64,000 bases of DNA from Hymenobacter cellulosivorans (GCF_022919135.1 NZ_CP095049.1:3352501-3416500), one strand, 5' to 3'; shown: positions 52,793-61,774, counted from the stretch's first letter. The notes: a model not told the origin generated them from the sequence alone. Made by a program: numbers and translations.

Positions 52793-52808
52793 AGGGATTG
52801 AGTTCGAA

Positions 52809-53243
52809 TTAACTTTTGGCCTTGAGCTTCTCTTTGCTCTTGCCGTGCTTCTGCATTTTTTCCTCGCGCAGCTGAGCGTACTTGGTGGCCTGATCGGCAC
52901 TCAAAACCTGGGTGAGCTGGGTTTCGAACCGGGCGCGGGCGGCTTTCAGCTCCTGGTGCTTCGCTGGATTTTTACGCTCGGGGCCGTACTTGGCTTTCAG
53001 TGCCTGCTCTTCCTGGTGATATACCAGGCTAAGCTGCCGCACCCGCTGCGACTGGTCGGTGGAAAGAGCCAGCTTCTGGGTTAGGCGCTGGGCGAAGTGG
53101 TCAGCCTGTTGCTCCGGAGTTTTGGGAGCGTGCTTAGGCTTGGCGGCTTCGGTTTTGAGCTTAGCTTTTTTCACCACCGATTGAGCCGAGGCCATGCCAA
53201 CTGACAAGGAAAAAGTGGCTAACAAAATCAGAATCTTATGCAT
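52809..53243 (-). CDS. Periplasmic Spy/CpxP-like protein
   Basis: A 144-residue protein with a signal peptide (ILILLATFSLSVGMASAQ). The mature part is helical and very rich in Lys, Ala and Gln, with HFAQRLTQKLALSTDQSQRV and ARARFETQLTQVLSADQATK. This repeats the pattern of LTxxQ-family periplasmic chaperones such as Spy and CpxP. ATG 53243 starts the signal peptide. A strong terminator follows. Its role in envelope stress is inferred from the family only. Confidence 0.7.
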   Translation of the reverse strand: MHKILILLATFSLSVGMASAQSVVKKAKLKTEAAKPKHAPKTPEQQADHFAQRLTQKLALSTDQSQRVRQLSLVYHQEEQALKAKYGPERKNPAKHQELKAARARFETQLTQVLSADQATKYAQLREEKMQKHGKSKEKLKAKS

Positions 53244-53436
53244 GAGTACCAGAATTGAGTTGAAAGGAAAAACAAGCTTCACTGGCTTGCGGGTAGCACT
53301 TTTACAACTTAGGTGCCAAAAACATGAAGCTTATTTGGGCCCGCGGAAAACGGCTTAGTCCAAGCACCAGCAGGTCAGTGCGGCTACTTATTAAAGCCAG
53401 ATTAAAAAAAGCTAGGTAGGCTGGGGGCTTTTGCGG

Positions 53437-53444
53437 TATTTTTG
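53437..53444 (+). promoter_or_regulatory. Candidate -7 box (TATTTTTG)
   Basis: Exact match to TAnnTTTG, 23 bases before TTG 53467. It excludes the longer start at 53431 and supports TTG as the start codon of the next gene. Confidence 0.5.
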
Positions 53445-53466
53445 TTTCACACCCTGCGCCGGTTCC

Positions 53467-54000
53467 TTGAAGCAGCTTATTTCCCTTGTACTCCTGTTCC
53501 TGTTTGCGTACAACCTGGTAGGGTTCTATCCGGCTTACACGTGGCGGCAGCATCAGTTTCGGAAGCAGGCTGAGCAGCAGCGCCGGGCCCAACTGCCCGA
53601 TAAGGCGTTGGTACGCATCCGGGTGGCACGCGCCGGAACTCTGGAACTGCAGTGGCAGGAAAAGCACGAGTTTCGGTGGCGGGGCGGGCTCTACGACGTG
53701 GTACGCCAGCACGTGGCGGCCGACAGTATCACCTACTTCTGCTGGCGCGACCAAGGTGAGGAAAAGCTGCTAGCCGGCCTGCAAAAGCATGTTGAGCAGC
53801 TAACCCACCCGGACAGCTCAGCCGGGAAAACAGCCAAAAAGCTGTTTGACCACTTATTCAAGCTGGCTATTTTTTCTGCTTCCGCCGCTGAGGTCGTGGC
53901 GGCGGCTCTGCAACCGAGCCAGCCGCCCTACCGGGTTTTTTCCTCCGCCATCCGGTGCCTGCCGGCGGCAGTAGTGCAGCCCCCGCCGGAGCGGGCCTGA
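53467..54000 (+). CDS. Hypothetical membrane-anchored protein upstream of the haem receptor
   Basis: A 177-residue protein with one N-terminal helix (LISLVLLFLFAYNLVGFYP) and a soluble part facing the periplasm (KHEFRWRGGLYDVVR, ADSITYFCWRDQGEEKLL). I take TTG 53467 as start, because a good promoter box lies just before it. No known domain is recognised. From memory, similar proteins occur beside TonB receptors in other Bacteroidota, which would fit its place before this uptake operon, but I cannot verify that here. Confidence 0.65.
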   Translation: MKQLISLVLLFLFAYNLVGFYPAYTWRQHQFRKQAEQQRRAQLPDKALVRIRVARAGTLELQWQEKHEFRWRGGLYDVVRQHVAADSITYFCWRDQGEEKLLAGLQKHVEQLTHPDSSAGKTAKKLFDHLFKLAIFSASAAEVVAAALQPSQPPYRVFSSAIRCLPAAVVQPPPERA

Positions 54001-54326
54001 GGTGCCACCGGGCCGGTTCGGGTATTTTGGCTGGCTTAGCTAGCGCAACACGGCCAGCCGCATGCCGGGCACTCCTTTAGTATAGTAGGTAGACGACCAG
54101 AGCCCGGCGACTGAAAAACGGCGCGTTGGGTTTGTTGCTGTCTGCAGGGCGAGTGAGCTGCCATAGTCAGCCAGTCACTCCGCCGCCCGCCGCCACCGGC
54201 CGCCTTTCAGTCGGGCCGGGAGCCGCGGCAATTTTCCATCATGACACCTGCCCCGCCAGCCTTAGCTATGGTGGGAGCTAACCCATGGGCCTGGCATTGA
54301 GTTGGGCCACAACCTATTCGCATTTC
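54001..54326. promoter_or_regulatory. Structured leader of the TonB receptor gene
   Basis: This 326-base stretch contains several stems, among them GGCTGG/CCAGCC (about 54029-54058) and GCCGGGC/GCCCGGC (about 54064-54108), and a GC-rich hairpin area near 54180-54235. It could be a regulatory leader, but it matches no riboswitch consensus I can recognise. Confidence 0.35.
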
Positions 54327-56636
54327 ATGAAACCAGTTTTATTCCGGGTGCTCCTGCTATGGGGCGCCCTCTGCCTGAGCACGGGCGCTTTTGCCCAGTT
54401 CACCACGTCGGGTATCGTAGTCGACCAACAGACCCGCCAGCCCCTGGTGGGCGCCGTGGTAGCGTCCAGCGCCGCTACCGCCGCCACCACTGATAAGGAC
54501 GGCCGTTTTCAGCTGACTTCTACCGAAGAACTGCGCACCGTGAAGGTGCAGTACCTGGGCTACCTAGCCCAGGATGTGACCATCAAAGCCGGCAATACCA
54601 ACGCCCTGACCATTGCTCTGGAGCCATCCAATACAGGGCTGAGCGAAGTACAGGTGGTGGGTTATGCTACCGAGAAAAAGCTGCTCGAAACGCCCGTGGC
54701 GTTGAGCGTGGTGACCGAAAAGGACATTCAGCGCAACAACTCCATCTTCCTGCAGAACACCCTGAACCAAGTGCCTGGCGTGCGGATGAACGTGCGCAGC
54801 GCCGCCTCGCAGTCGAACCTGGTGATTCGGGGCATCGGCAGCACCTACGGCCGCTTCAGCATCCGCGGCATCAAGCTCTACCAAAACGGTATTCCGCTCT
54901 CGGAAGCTGATGGTACCACTTCGCTCGACGACCTGGACTTCACCACCATCGGCCGCATGGACGTAATTAAAGGCCCGGCTTCGAGCATTTACGGGGCTAC
55001 GTTGGGCGGCGTCGTGTCGTTCCAGACCCGTAAGGCCGCGCCCGGCACCAGCATCAACCTGGGTACTGTAGTCGGCAAATATGGTTTGTTCCGCACCAAC
55101 ACCGGCATCGGCATCGGCACCGATAAAGTAAACCTGCTGGTTAACTACGGCCACCAGGAAACCCGCGGCTTCCGCGACGACCACTCCAACAGCCGCAAGG
55201 ACTTCGTGACCGTAGCCGGCGACTTTTACGTGAGCGACAAGCAGACCGTCAGTGTATTGGGCACCTACACCAACCAGCACGACAACTACGCCGGGGAGTT
55301 GGACAGCACCGACTTTTTCACGAACTACACCAAGTTGGCGCCGGCCTACAAACTTAAGGACGTGGGCGTGGACGCCGAAATTACCCGCTTGGGCCTGACC
55401 CACACGTACCGCTTTACCGGCAACTTCGTGAACACCACGACCTTGTTTATGAGCACCTCGTACGCGCTGAGCCCGGCGGAGCCGAGCTTTGCCCACACCC
55501 AGCGCGGCAAGCGCGGCGTGCGCAGCGTGTTTACGTACTCGCCCGAGCTAGGTGGGTTGCAGACGCGCTTCGCTGTGGGCACGGAGTACATTTCCAACCA
55601 GGACAACAACAAGCGCTACGGCATCACGGCCCTGGGCGCTTCGATGGCTCTGACTTCAGACCAGGAAATCCGCGCGACCCAGCTCAACACTTTTGCCCAG
55701 GCCGAGGTGTCGATTACCGAGCACACGACCCTGACCGTGGGCGACAGCTACAACGTGGTGACGTACGACATCCAGGATTTAATTCCTAAGACCGCCCCGG
55801 CCCTGAGCCTGACCGGCTACCGGCAGTTTAAACCCGTACACACGCCCCGCGTGGCCCTGATTCACACCTTCAACGACCAATTCTCGGTGTTTGCCCAGTA
55901 TAGTACCGGCTTCTCGCCGCCCATCAGCAGCCAGATTTCGTTGTCGACCGGCCCGATTAACCCTGATTTGAAGCCCGAGCGCAACAACAACCTGGAGCTG
56001 GGCTCCCGCGGCAGCATCCTGGGCAACAAGCTCAACTACGACGTGACGGCCTTCCGCATGCAGGTCAAAAACGGCCTGGTGTCGCAGACCAACGCCGACA
56101 AGGTGACTTACTTCGTCAACTCGGGCGAGTCGGAATACAAGGGCGTGGAAGTGGCCTTGTCGGGCAATCTGGTGGCGGCCGACCAAGCCGGCGTGCTGAC
56201 CCATGTGCGGCCCTTCGTGAGCTACACTTACACTGATGCGGAGTTCAAGTCTTACCAGCTGGCTGCCAACGACTTCAGCGGCAAGCAGGTGCCCGGCACG
56301 TTCAAGAACCTCTTCACCGGCGGCCTCGACCTGGAAACCAAGGTGGGCGTGTACCTGAACCTGACCTCGCAGTACACCGACAAAACCCCGATGGCCGACA
56401 GCAACAACCGCTTTGCTGCCGCTTACTGGCTGTTTAACAGCAAAGTAGGAGCCCGTGGTAAAATTGCTGGCCACCTGAGCTACGACGTATTTGCCGGTCT
56501 CGACAACATCACCGATAAGCACTACGCCGTGTCTATTGCCCTGAACCAGGCCACGCCCGTGAAGGCCCCGACCTTCTACAATCCCGGTATGCCCCGCAAC
56601 TGGTACAGCGGCGTTAACCTAAGCTACACTTTTTAG
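54327..56636 (+). CDS. TonB-dependent outer-membrane receptor (probable haem uptake)
   Basis: A 769-residue receptor. A signal peptide (LLLWGALCLSTGAFAQ) is followed by a carboxypeptidase-D-like domain (about 22-105), the TonB-box-like SEVQVVGYATEK, a plug (about 120-225: VPGVRMNVRSAASQSNLVIR) and a 22-strand barrel ending LSYTF. The barrel has the TonB receptor C-terminal signatures (NLELGSRGSILGNKLNYDVT). The haem assignment comes only from the HmuT/HmuU/HmuV-like genes downstream; a siderophore is possible. ATG 54327 is preferred over an in-frame ATG at 54285. Confidence 0.88.
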   Translation: MKPVLFRVLLLWGALCLSTGAFAQFTTSGIVVDQQTRQPLVGAVVASSAATAATTDKDGRFQLTSTEELRTVKVQYLGYLAQDVTIKAGNTNALTIALEPSNTGLSEVQVVGYATEKKLLETPVALSVVTEKDIQRNNSIFLQNTLNQVPGVRMNVRSAASQSNLVIRGIGSTYGRFSIRGIKLYQNGIPLSEADGTTSLDDLDFTTIGRMDVIKGPASSIYGATLGGVVSFQTRKAAPGTSINLGTVVGKYGLFRTNTGIGIGTDKVNLLVNYGHQETRGFRDDHSNSRKDFVTVAGDFYVSDKQTVSVLGTYTNQHDNYAGELDSTDFFTNYTKLAPAYKLKDVGVDAEITRLGLTHTYRFTGNFVNTTTLFMSTSYALSPAEPSFAHTQRGKRGVRSVFTYSPELGGLQTRFAVGTEYISNQDNNKRYGITALGASMALTSDQEIRATQLNTFAQAEVSITEHTTLTVGDSYNVVTYDIQDLIPKTAPALSLTGYRQFKPVHTPRVALIHTFNDQFSVFAQYSTGFSPPISSQISLSTGPINPDLKPERNNNLELGSRGSILGNKLNYDVTAFRMQVKNGLVSQTNADKVTYFVNSGESEYKGVEVALSGNLVAADQAGVLTHVRPFVSYTYTDAEFKSYQLAANDFSGKQVPGTFKNLFTGGLDLETKVGVYLNLTSQYTDKTPMADSNNRFAAAYWLFNSKVGARGKIAGHLSYDVFAGLDNITDKHYAVSIALNQATPVKAPTFYNPGMPRNWYSGVNLSYTF

Positions 56637-56650
56637 AGGGTAGACCCCAG

Positions 56651-56800
56651 AACGTCATTCCGAGCGAAGCCGAGGAATCTCGCGTGCAATGGTAATAAAA
56701 ACTACTGTGGCGGGAGAGATGCTTCGACTTCGCTCGATATGCCGCCCTTTCTCAACAACGTCAGCAGGCGAGATGCTCAACTACTTCTCTGCATGACGTT
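56651..56800. repeat. Palindromic element after the TonB receptor
   Basis: AACGTCAT at 56651-56658 and ATGACGTT at 56793-56800 form the ends. Inside, CGAGCGAAGCCGAGG pairs with CTTCGACTTCGCTCG. The GTCATTCCGAGC start resembles the elements at 35483 and 61857. It overlaps the region upstream of hmuT and may lower read-through. Confidence 0.6.
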
Positions 56801-56818
56801 TCAATGCCTTCCAACAAC

Positions 56819-57703
56819 ATGAAAAAAGTCCTGTACGCAACCCTGTTGCTGGTTTCGGTGGCCTGCAACCGGTTCCGCAACGAAGATAAAACCGCCGGTG
56901 ATGTGCCCGGCAAGGAGCGCATCGTGTCGGTGTCGAAGCAGCTCACGGAAATGATTTTTGCCCTCGGCGCCGGAGATAAGCTCGTGGGCGTGGACCTATC
57001 GAGCACCTATCCGGCCGAGGCCAAAAAGCTGCCCACTGTGGGCTACCACCGCCTGCTCAACTCCGAAGGCATCGTGTCCTTAAAGCCCACCGTGGTGTAT
57101 TCCGACGGCAACGTGGCCCCGGAAGCCGTCATGACCCAGCTCCAGAAGGTGGGTATTCCGGTGAAGGAGTTCAAGCAAACCAAGACCATTGAGGAAGCCT
57201 GCCAGCTGCTCCAGCAGCTCGGCGACGGGTTCGGCAAGCGTAAAGTGGCCGACAGTCTGGCTCAGCAGCTCACGGCCGACATGGCCACGGCCGCCGAGAA
57301 GCGCAAGCAGTTTGGCGACCAGCCCGTGAAGGTGGTTATCATTCACTACGGTCTGCAAAAGAACATTTACCTGGCTATGGGCCAGAAAAGCACCGGCACC
57401 CAGATGCTGCAGTGGGCCGGCGGTGTCAATTCTATTGATGCCACCGAGGGTATGAAGCCTATCAGCCCCGAGTTGATTGCCGCCGCCCAGCCCGACGTAA
57501 TCCTGGCCACCGACTTCGGCTTCGACCGGATGGGCGGACTGGAGAAGTTCAAAACGTTGCCCGGCGTGGCCCTCACGCCAGCGGCCAAGAACAACCGTAT
57601 CTACCGCGTCGAGGAACACGATATGGTGTACCTAGGGCCGCGCACAGGGCAAAACGTGCTCAAGCTCATGGAATTGATTCACCAGCCCGCGCCCAAGCTG
57701 TGA
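56819..57703 (+). CDS. hmuT: Haem ABC transporter substrate-binding lipoprotein (HmuT-like)
   Basis: A 294-residue periplasmic binding protein with lipoprotein signal (TLLLVSVAC). Typical haem-group segments are RIVSVSKQLTEMIFALGAGD, VGVDLSSTYP, LPTVGYHRLLNSEGIVSLKP and later GGVNSIDATEGMKPISPELI. It would hand haem to the permease. ATG 56819 is chosen because the signal peptide starts there. Its TGA overlaps the GTG of the permease gene by the GTGA pattern, so the two are translationally coupled. Confidence 0.85.
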   Translation: MKKVLYATLLLVSVACNRFRNEDKTAGDVPGKERIVSVSKQLTEMIFALGAGDKLVGVDLSSTYPAEAKKLPTVGYHRLLNSEGIVSLKPTVVYSDGNVAPEAVMTQLQKVGIPVKEFKQTKTIEEACQLLQQLGDGFGKRKVADSLAQQLTADMATAAEKRKQFGDQPVKVVIIHYGLQKNIYLAMGQKSTGTQMLQWAGGVNSIDATEGMKPISPELIAAAQPDVILATDFGFDRMGGLEKFKTLPGVALTPAAKNNRIYRVEEHDMVYLGPRTGQNVLKLMELIHQPAPKL

Positions 57704-58775
57704 GGCTGAGCGCGGGCCGGGTTCGGCTGTATTTTGGCGGGCTGCTGGCGGTGCTGGCCGTGTGCATCATCGTGTCGGCTAGATTGGGCGCGGTGGTGCT
57801 GACGTTTGGCGAAATCGGGGGCTACCTGGCCCAGAGCGTGGGGCTGGCCGCCGCCAGCAACGACCCCACGGCGATTCTGCACGAGGGCGTGTTCTTTCAG
57901 ATCCGGCTGCCACGGGTGCTGCTGTGCGCCGTGGTAGGGGCCGCTTTGTCGGTATCGGGCACCTTGATGCAGGCCTTGTTTCGCAACCCCATCGTGGAGC
58001 CGGGCCTGATTGGCACCTCGGCGGGCGCGGCGCTGGGGGCAGCCGTAATTTTCGTGCTGGGTGCTTCCATGAGCTGGGTCAATTCGACGTTTCTGGGAAC
58101 TTTCGTGCTGCCGGCGGCAGCATTTGTGGGGGCTTTGCTGGCTACGGGTCTGGTATACCGCCTCTCCCGGGTGCAGGGCCGCGTGACGGTAGCCTCGATG
58201 CTGCTGGCCGGTATTGCGGTAAATGCCCTGGCGGCCGGGGCACGGGCTTCCTGGCTTACATTGCCCGCGACCCGCAGGCCCGCTCCATCACCTTCTGGAG
58301 CCTGGGCAGCTTCAGCAGCGCCGACTGGCCTTCGTTTTACATGGTGCTCACCGTGACGGTGGTGGGAGTGGGGCTGGCCTTGCGCTTTGCCAAGGCCCTG
58401 AACGCCCTGCAGCTGGGCGAGAATGAGGCGCAGTACTTGGGCGTGAATACCCGGCAGCTGCAAACCCGGATTCTGTTGCTCAACACGTTGCTCGTGGCCG
58501 TGGCTACGGCTACCGTCGGCGTCATCGGCTTCGTGGGGCTGGTCGTGCCGCACTTGCTGCGCCTCGTGCGGTTTGCCGACAACCGCCTGCTGATTCTGGG
58601 TGCCAGTCTGCTGGGGGCCATTCTGATGATAGTTTCTGACACCGTGGCCCGCACTATCATTGCCCCGGCCGAGTTGCCCATCGGCGTGCTCACGGCCTTT
58701 ATCGGGGCGCCGGTGTTTTTGTGGATGCTTTCCCACTACCAGCAACTCAACCAGCGGGGCGGATTTTATGCTTAG
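57700..58775 (+). pseudogene. hmuU: Haem ABC transporter permease (HmuU-like), frameshifted
   Basis: A FecCD-family permease of about 358 residues, read in two frames. The first part (57700 to about 58240) holds RLPRVLLCAVVGAALSVSGT, LFRNPIVEPGLIGTSAGA and VASMLLAGIAVNALAAG. The second part continues one base out of phase at about 58242 with TGFLAYIARDPQARSITFWS and GFVGLVVPHLLRLVRF to TAG 58773-58775. One missing base near 58237-58243 explains this. Neighbours are intact, so a sequencing or assembly error is as likely as a real loss. Start GTG 57700 overlaps the hmuT stop. Confidence 0.85.
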
Positions 58776-59571
58776 GGCCGATTCTGTCAGCTTTCAGGTC
58801 AAGGACCGGGTGCTGCTGCACGAGGCCTCGGTGGAGTGCCGGCCAGGCGAGTTTACGGTGCTCATGGGGCCCAATGGCGCGGGCAAAACCACGCTGCTGC
58901 GCCTGCTGGCCGGGTTGTACCAGCCTTCGGCGGGCCGGGTGCTGTACCACGAAAAGCCGCTGAGCACGTTTTCGACCAGTGAGCTGGCTAAGTCCCGGGC
59001 GGTGCTGTCCCAGGAAATCCAGCTGGCCTTCCCCTTGAGCGTGGCCGATGTGGTACTGATGGGCCGTTACCCGCATTTTCAGCGCAGCCCCTCGGCCCAC
59101 GACCAGGCTATCTGCCGCCAGGCCCTCGACCAGCTAGGCATGAGCAGCTTTGCCGACCGGGACTACTCGACCTTATCCGGTGGGGAAGCCCAGAAGGTGC
59201 AGATGGCCCGGGTGCTGGCCCAGATCTGGGAAGCTCCGGCCTCCGGCTCCCGGGTGCTGCTGCTCGATGAGCCCGTATCCAGCCTCGATTTGCGCTACCA
59301 GCACCAGCTCTTGCAGATTGCCCGCGACTTTTCCCGGCAGGGCGCCATCGTCGTAGCCGTGCTGCACGATATCAACCTGGCCCTGACCTACGCCGACCGA
59401 CTCGTGTTTATTCGTCAGGGCGAGGTGTACCAGACGCTAACTAAACCCAATGCGCTGACGGCGCGGCTGCTGGAAGACGTGTTCGGGCTGACGATGCACA
59501 TCATTTCTAACCCGTTGACCCAAAAGCCCCTGGTTATTTACGCAGATTCGCCGCCTCCAGCCTTGGAGTAG
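58768..59571 (+). CDS. hmuV: Haem ABC transporter ATPase (HmuV-like)
   Basis: A 267-residue ATPase. Walker A is GPNGAGKTT, the Q-loop SRAVLSQEI, the signature LSGGEAQKVQMARVLAQIWE, Walker B VLLLDEPVSSLDL and the switch His in VLHDINLAL. The insertion after the signature (WEAPASGSRVL) is typical of HmuV proteins. ATG 58768 overlaps the end of the permease gene by 8 bases (ATGCTTAG), supporting one operon. It powers uptake through HmuU. Confidence 0.9.
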   Translation: MLRADSVSFQVKDRVLLHEASVECRPGEFTVLMGPNGAGKTTLLRLLAGLYQPSAGRVLYHEKPLSTFSTSELAKSRAVLSQEIQLAFPLSVADVVLMGRYPHFQRSPSAHDQAICRQALDQLGMSSFADRDYSTLSGGEAQKVQMARVLAQIWEAPASGSRVLLLDEPVSSLDLRYQHQLLQIARDFSRQGAIVVAVLHDINLALTYADRLVFIRQGEVYQTLTKPNALTARLLEDVFGLTMHIISNPLTQKPLVIYADSPPPALE

Positions 59572-59593
59572 CCCGCAAGCCGGCAAGCAAATG

Positions 59594-59627
59594 AAAAGGG
59601 ACGTAGCCACTGGCTGCGTCCCTTTTT
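59594..59627 (+). terminator. Terminator of the haem operon
   Basis: AAAAGGGACG and CGTCCCTTTT pair perfectly, with an inner AGCC/GGCT, and run into a T-rich end. Confidence 0.9.
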
Positions 59628-59967
59628 ACTGCTGGGTGATAGGGTAGTGACTGGTCAAACGGCCCAAGCTGCGCTGCTGCTTGTAGCCTGAGCTGTAGCC
59701 GGGCGTACGTTACGGGGTGCAGACTTGAAAGCTGGCGCGGTTCATAACCGGAAGCGGACTTGCTGGTTGTGTACCAAGCCACTGGTCTCCTGACGCCTTG
59801 AGGATGAAGCGTTTTCGTCGGGACCCGATAAGGTGGCTGAACAGCCTAACCGTGCAGGCAGTTGTTCTAGGTGCCAGAAATCCGGCTTCCCTAGCCCTAC
59901 CAGCTAGCATCAACGCACCCTCTGTATCTTCTCCTGCGTACTACCCAGGCAGTACGCTTTTACCTAT
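59628..59967. other. Intergenic stretch before the XdhC-like gene
   Basis: No gene or repeat is recognised. TATCTTCT near 59930 is a poor -7 box. The first codons of the next gene follow directly after a pyrimidine-rich stretch. Confidence 0.3.
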
Positions 59968-61155
59968 ATGAACGAATTACAACGTCTGATCCTGGCTTAC
60001 GACGAGCACCGCGCGGCGGGCCGGGCCTGTGCTCTGGCCTCGGTAGTGGATGTGGCCGGCTCGGCTTACCGCCGGCCCGGGGCCCGCATGCTGGTCACCG
60101 AAGACGGGCAGCTGACCGGAGCTATTAGCGGGGGCTGCCTGGAAGGGGATGCCCGCCGCCGGGCCCGCCAAACCATCCTACAGGGCCGCCCCACGGTGGT
60201 CACCTACGACTCTACCGACCCCGAAGACGATCTGCAATTCGGGGCCGCGCTGGGCTGCCAGGGCATCGTGCAGATCCTGCTGGAGCCCCTCGACTTTCAG
60301 AACCCCGACAACCCCCTGGAACTGTTGCGCCGCTGGGCGGCAGGTGTGGAGGCGCCGGCCGTGGTGGCTACCGTGTTTAGCCTGAGCGGTACCGCCGCCA
60401 ACGCTCAGGTGGGGGAGCGGCTGCTGCTGACTTCGCAGGGAGAAGTGGAAGGTAATCTGCGGGAAAGCTTCGAGCTCTACCAGCCCATTCTTACTGAGGC
60501 CCGGGCGGCGTTGGCCGCCGGGCAGCCGGCTACCCGGCACTTCCCCCTCGGGGCCGCCACGGTACGGGTGAGCCTGGAGCTGCTGCGGCCCCCGGTGCGC
60601 CTGACGGTGTACGGGGCCGGCAACGATGTGCAGCCGGTGGTGCGCCTGGCTGCCGGCCTGGGCTGGCGGGTGCAGGTCGTGGATGGACGGCCCAACCAGG
60701 CCCAGGCCCTACGCTTTCCCGAGGCCGAGGCCGTGTGGGTGCTGCCCCTGGAGCGTATCAGCCAGGAGCCCTACGACCGCAGCTTTGCCCTGCTCATGAC
60801 CCACAACTACTACTACGACTTGGCCGTGCTGCGCCATCTGCTGGCTGGCCCCGCGCCCTACATCGGGCTGCTGGGACCGCGCAAGAAGTACGACCGCCTC
60901 CTGGAAGACCTCCAACAAGACGTGCCCAATGCCGCTGAGCAGCTCCAGGGGCGGCTGTATAGTCCCATTGGCTTGAACCTGGGGGCCGAAACGCCCGAGG
61001 AAATTGCCCTCTCCATCGTGGCCGAAATCCAGGCGGTACTGGCTGGGCGGCCCGCGGGCTTCCTGCGCGACTCGCCCCACCCGATTCACCCGCCCCTGCA
61101 AGCCAACGCCCCCTTGGTAGCGGAAGGACGCACCACAGCCGCCTGTGACCTCTGA
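59968..61155 (+). CDS. XdhC/CoxI-family protein
   Basis: A 395-residue cytoplasmic protein that in the family binds molybdenum cofactor, favours its sulfuration and inserts it into xanthine dehydrogenase-type enzymes. Residues 1-100 are the XdhC/CoxI domain (ALASVVDVAGSAYRRPGARM, GAISGGCLEGDARRRARQ). Residues about 205-365 are a Rossmann domain (RLTVYGAGNDVQPVVRLAA, MTHNYYYDLAVL, YIGLLGPRKKY). The downstream MocA-like gene overlaps its last codons. No molybdo-enzyme gene is in the window; it may lie elsewhere. Confidence 0.9.
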   Translation: MNELQRLILAYDEHRAAGRACALASVVDVAGSAYRRPGARMLVTEDGQLTGAISGGCLEGDARRRARQTILQGRPTVVTYDSTDPEDDLQFGAALGCQGIVQILLEPLDFQNPDNPLELLRRWAAGVEAPAVVATVFSLSGTAANAQVGERLLLTSQGEVEGNLRESFELYQPILTEARAALAAGQPATRHFPLGAATVRVSLELLRPPVRLTVYGAGNDVQPVVRLAAGLGWRVQVVDGRPNQAQALRFPEAEAVWVLPLERISQEPYDRSFALLMTHNYYYDLAVLRHLLAGPAPYIGLLGPRKKYDRLLEDLQQDVPNAAEQLQGRLYSPIGLNLGAETPEEIALSIVAEIQAVLAGRPAGFLRDSPHPIHPPLQANAPLVAEGRTTAACDL

Positions 61156-61774
61156 TAACGCCCTGATTCTGCTGGCTGCCGGCGCTTCTACCCGCCTCGG
61201 CCGGCCCAAGCAGCTCTTGCCCTACCTGGGCCAGACCCTGCTGCGCCGCGCCGCCGAAACCGCCGTAGCCGCCGCCCAGGGTGCCCCGGTCCTGGTCGTG
61301 ACCGGGGCCCTGCACGCGGAGCTCTTGCCCGAGCTGGCCGGCCTGCCGGTGCAGGCGGTGCGCTGCCCGCAGTGGGAGCGGGGCATGGGCGCTTCGCTCA
61401 AAACCGGCCTCTTGGCCCTGGAAACGGCTGGTCCGCTCACGACTGTCACGGTCCTGCTCTGCGACCAGCCCCACGTCACGCCCGAACTGCTCGGGCAGCT
61501 CCACGCCACCCACGCCGCCACCAGCCAGCCCATCGTAGCCGCCGAGTACGACGGGGTGCGGGGCGTGCCGGTGCTGTTTGGGGGCGAGGTGCTGCCCTTG
61601 CTGCGCACCCTGCCCGATGCCGCCGGGGCCGCCCAGCTCCTGCGCCGGCACCCCGAGTTGGTCGCCGCCGTGCCCTTCCCGCCCGCTGCTGTAGATGTAG
61701 ACACGCAAGAGCAGTACCAGCAGCTGCTAGCCACTACCGCCCAGCTGCCATCTACCCCGCGCCTGTCATCCTGA
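61145..61774 (+). CDS. MocA-like molybdenum cofactor nucleotidyltransferase
   Basis: A 209-residue NTP transferase. The N-terminal nucleotide-binding motif LLAAGASTRLGRPKQLLPY is followed by GMGASLKTGL and the metal-site region LLCDQPHVTPELL. MocA-type enzymes attach CMP to the cofactor for hydroxylase-type enzymes such as xanthine dehydrogenase, in line with the XdhC partner. GTG 61145 overlaps the end of the XdhC gene by 11 bases. The C-terminus runs into the TGTCATCC repeat (stop at 61772-61774). Confidence 0.87.
   Translation: MTSDNALILLAAGASTRLGRPKQLLPYLGQTLLRRAAETAVAAAQGAPVLVVTGALHAELLPELAGLPVQAVRCPQWERGMGASLKTGLLALETAGPLTTVTVLLCDQPHVTPELLGQLHATHAATSQPIVAAEYDGVRGVPVLFGGEVLPLLRTLPDAAGAAQLLRRHPELVAAVPFPPAAVDVDTQEQYQQLLATTAQLPSTPRLSS

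Larger units (their letters stand above)
50679..52808. other. Gene-poor 2.1 kb region with relics and hairpins
   Basis: No intact gene is supported. On the minus strand about 50790-51070 reads like protein (LRVLLTATQLNCLRAWEQTA then LEARQFSLIALRH) but is cut by several stops; no family is recognised. A 75-codon plus frame (51119-51346) has no known motif. From 51340 to 51450 the DNA is AT-rich with the palindrome AGTAAGCACTTACT (51422-51435). Two strong hairpins (51492-51526, 51648-51685) flank a 120-base interval. The rest, to about 52740, shows nothing recognisable. Confidence 0.5.

Noticed and set aside
54001..54326. Cobalamin riboswitch before the TonB receptor
   Set aside because: I could not find a convincing B12 box or the GCCACTG element, and the downstream binding protein resembles the haem group.
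58231..58250. Programmed ribosomal frameshift in the permease gene
   Set aside because: The site has no slippery heptamer that would allow re-pairing after a -1 step, and programmed shifting is not known for FecCD permeases.
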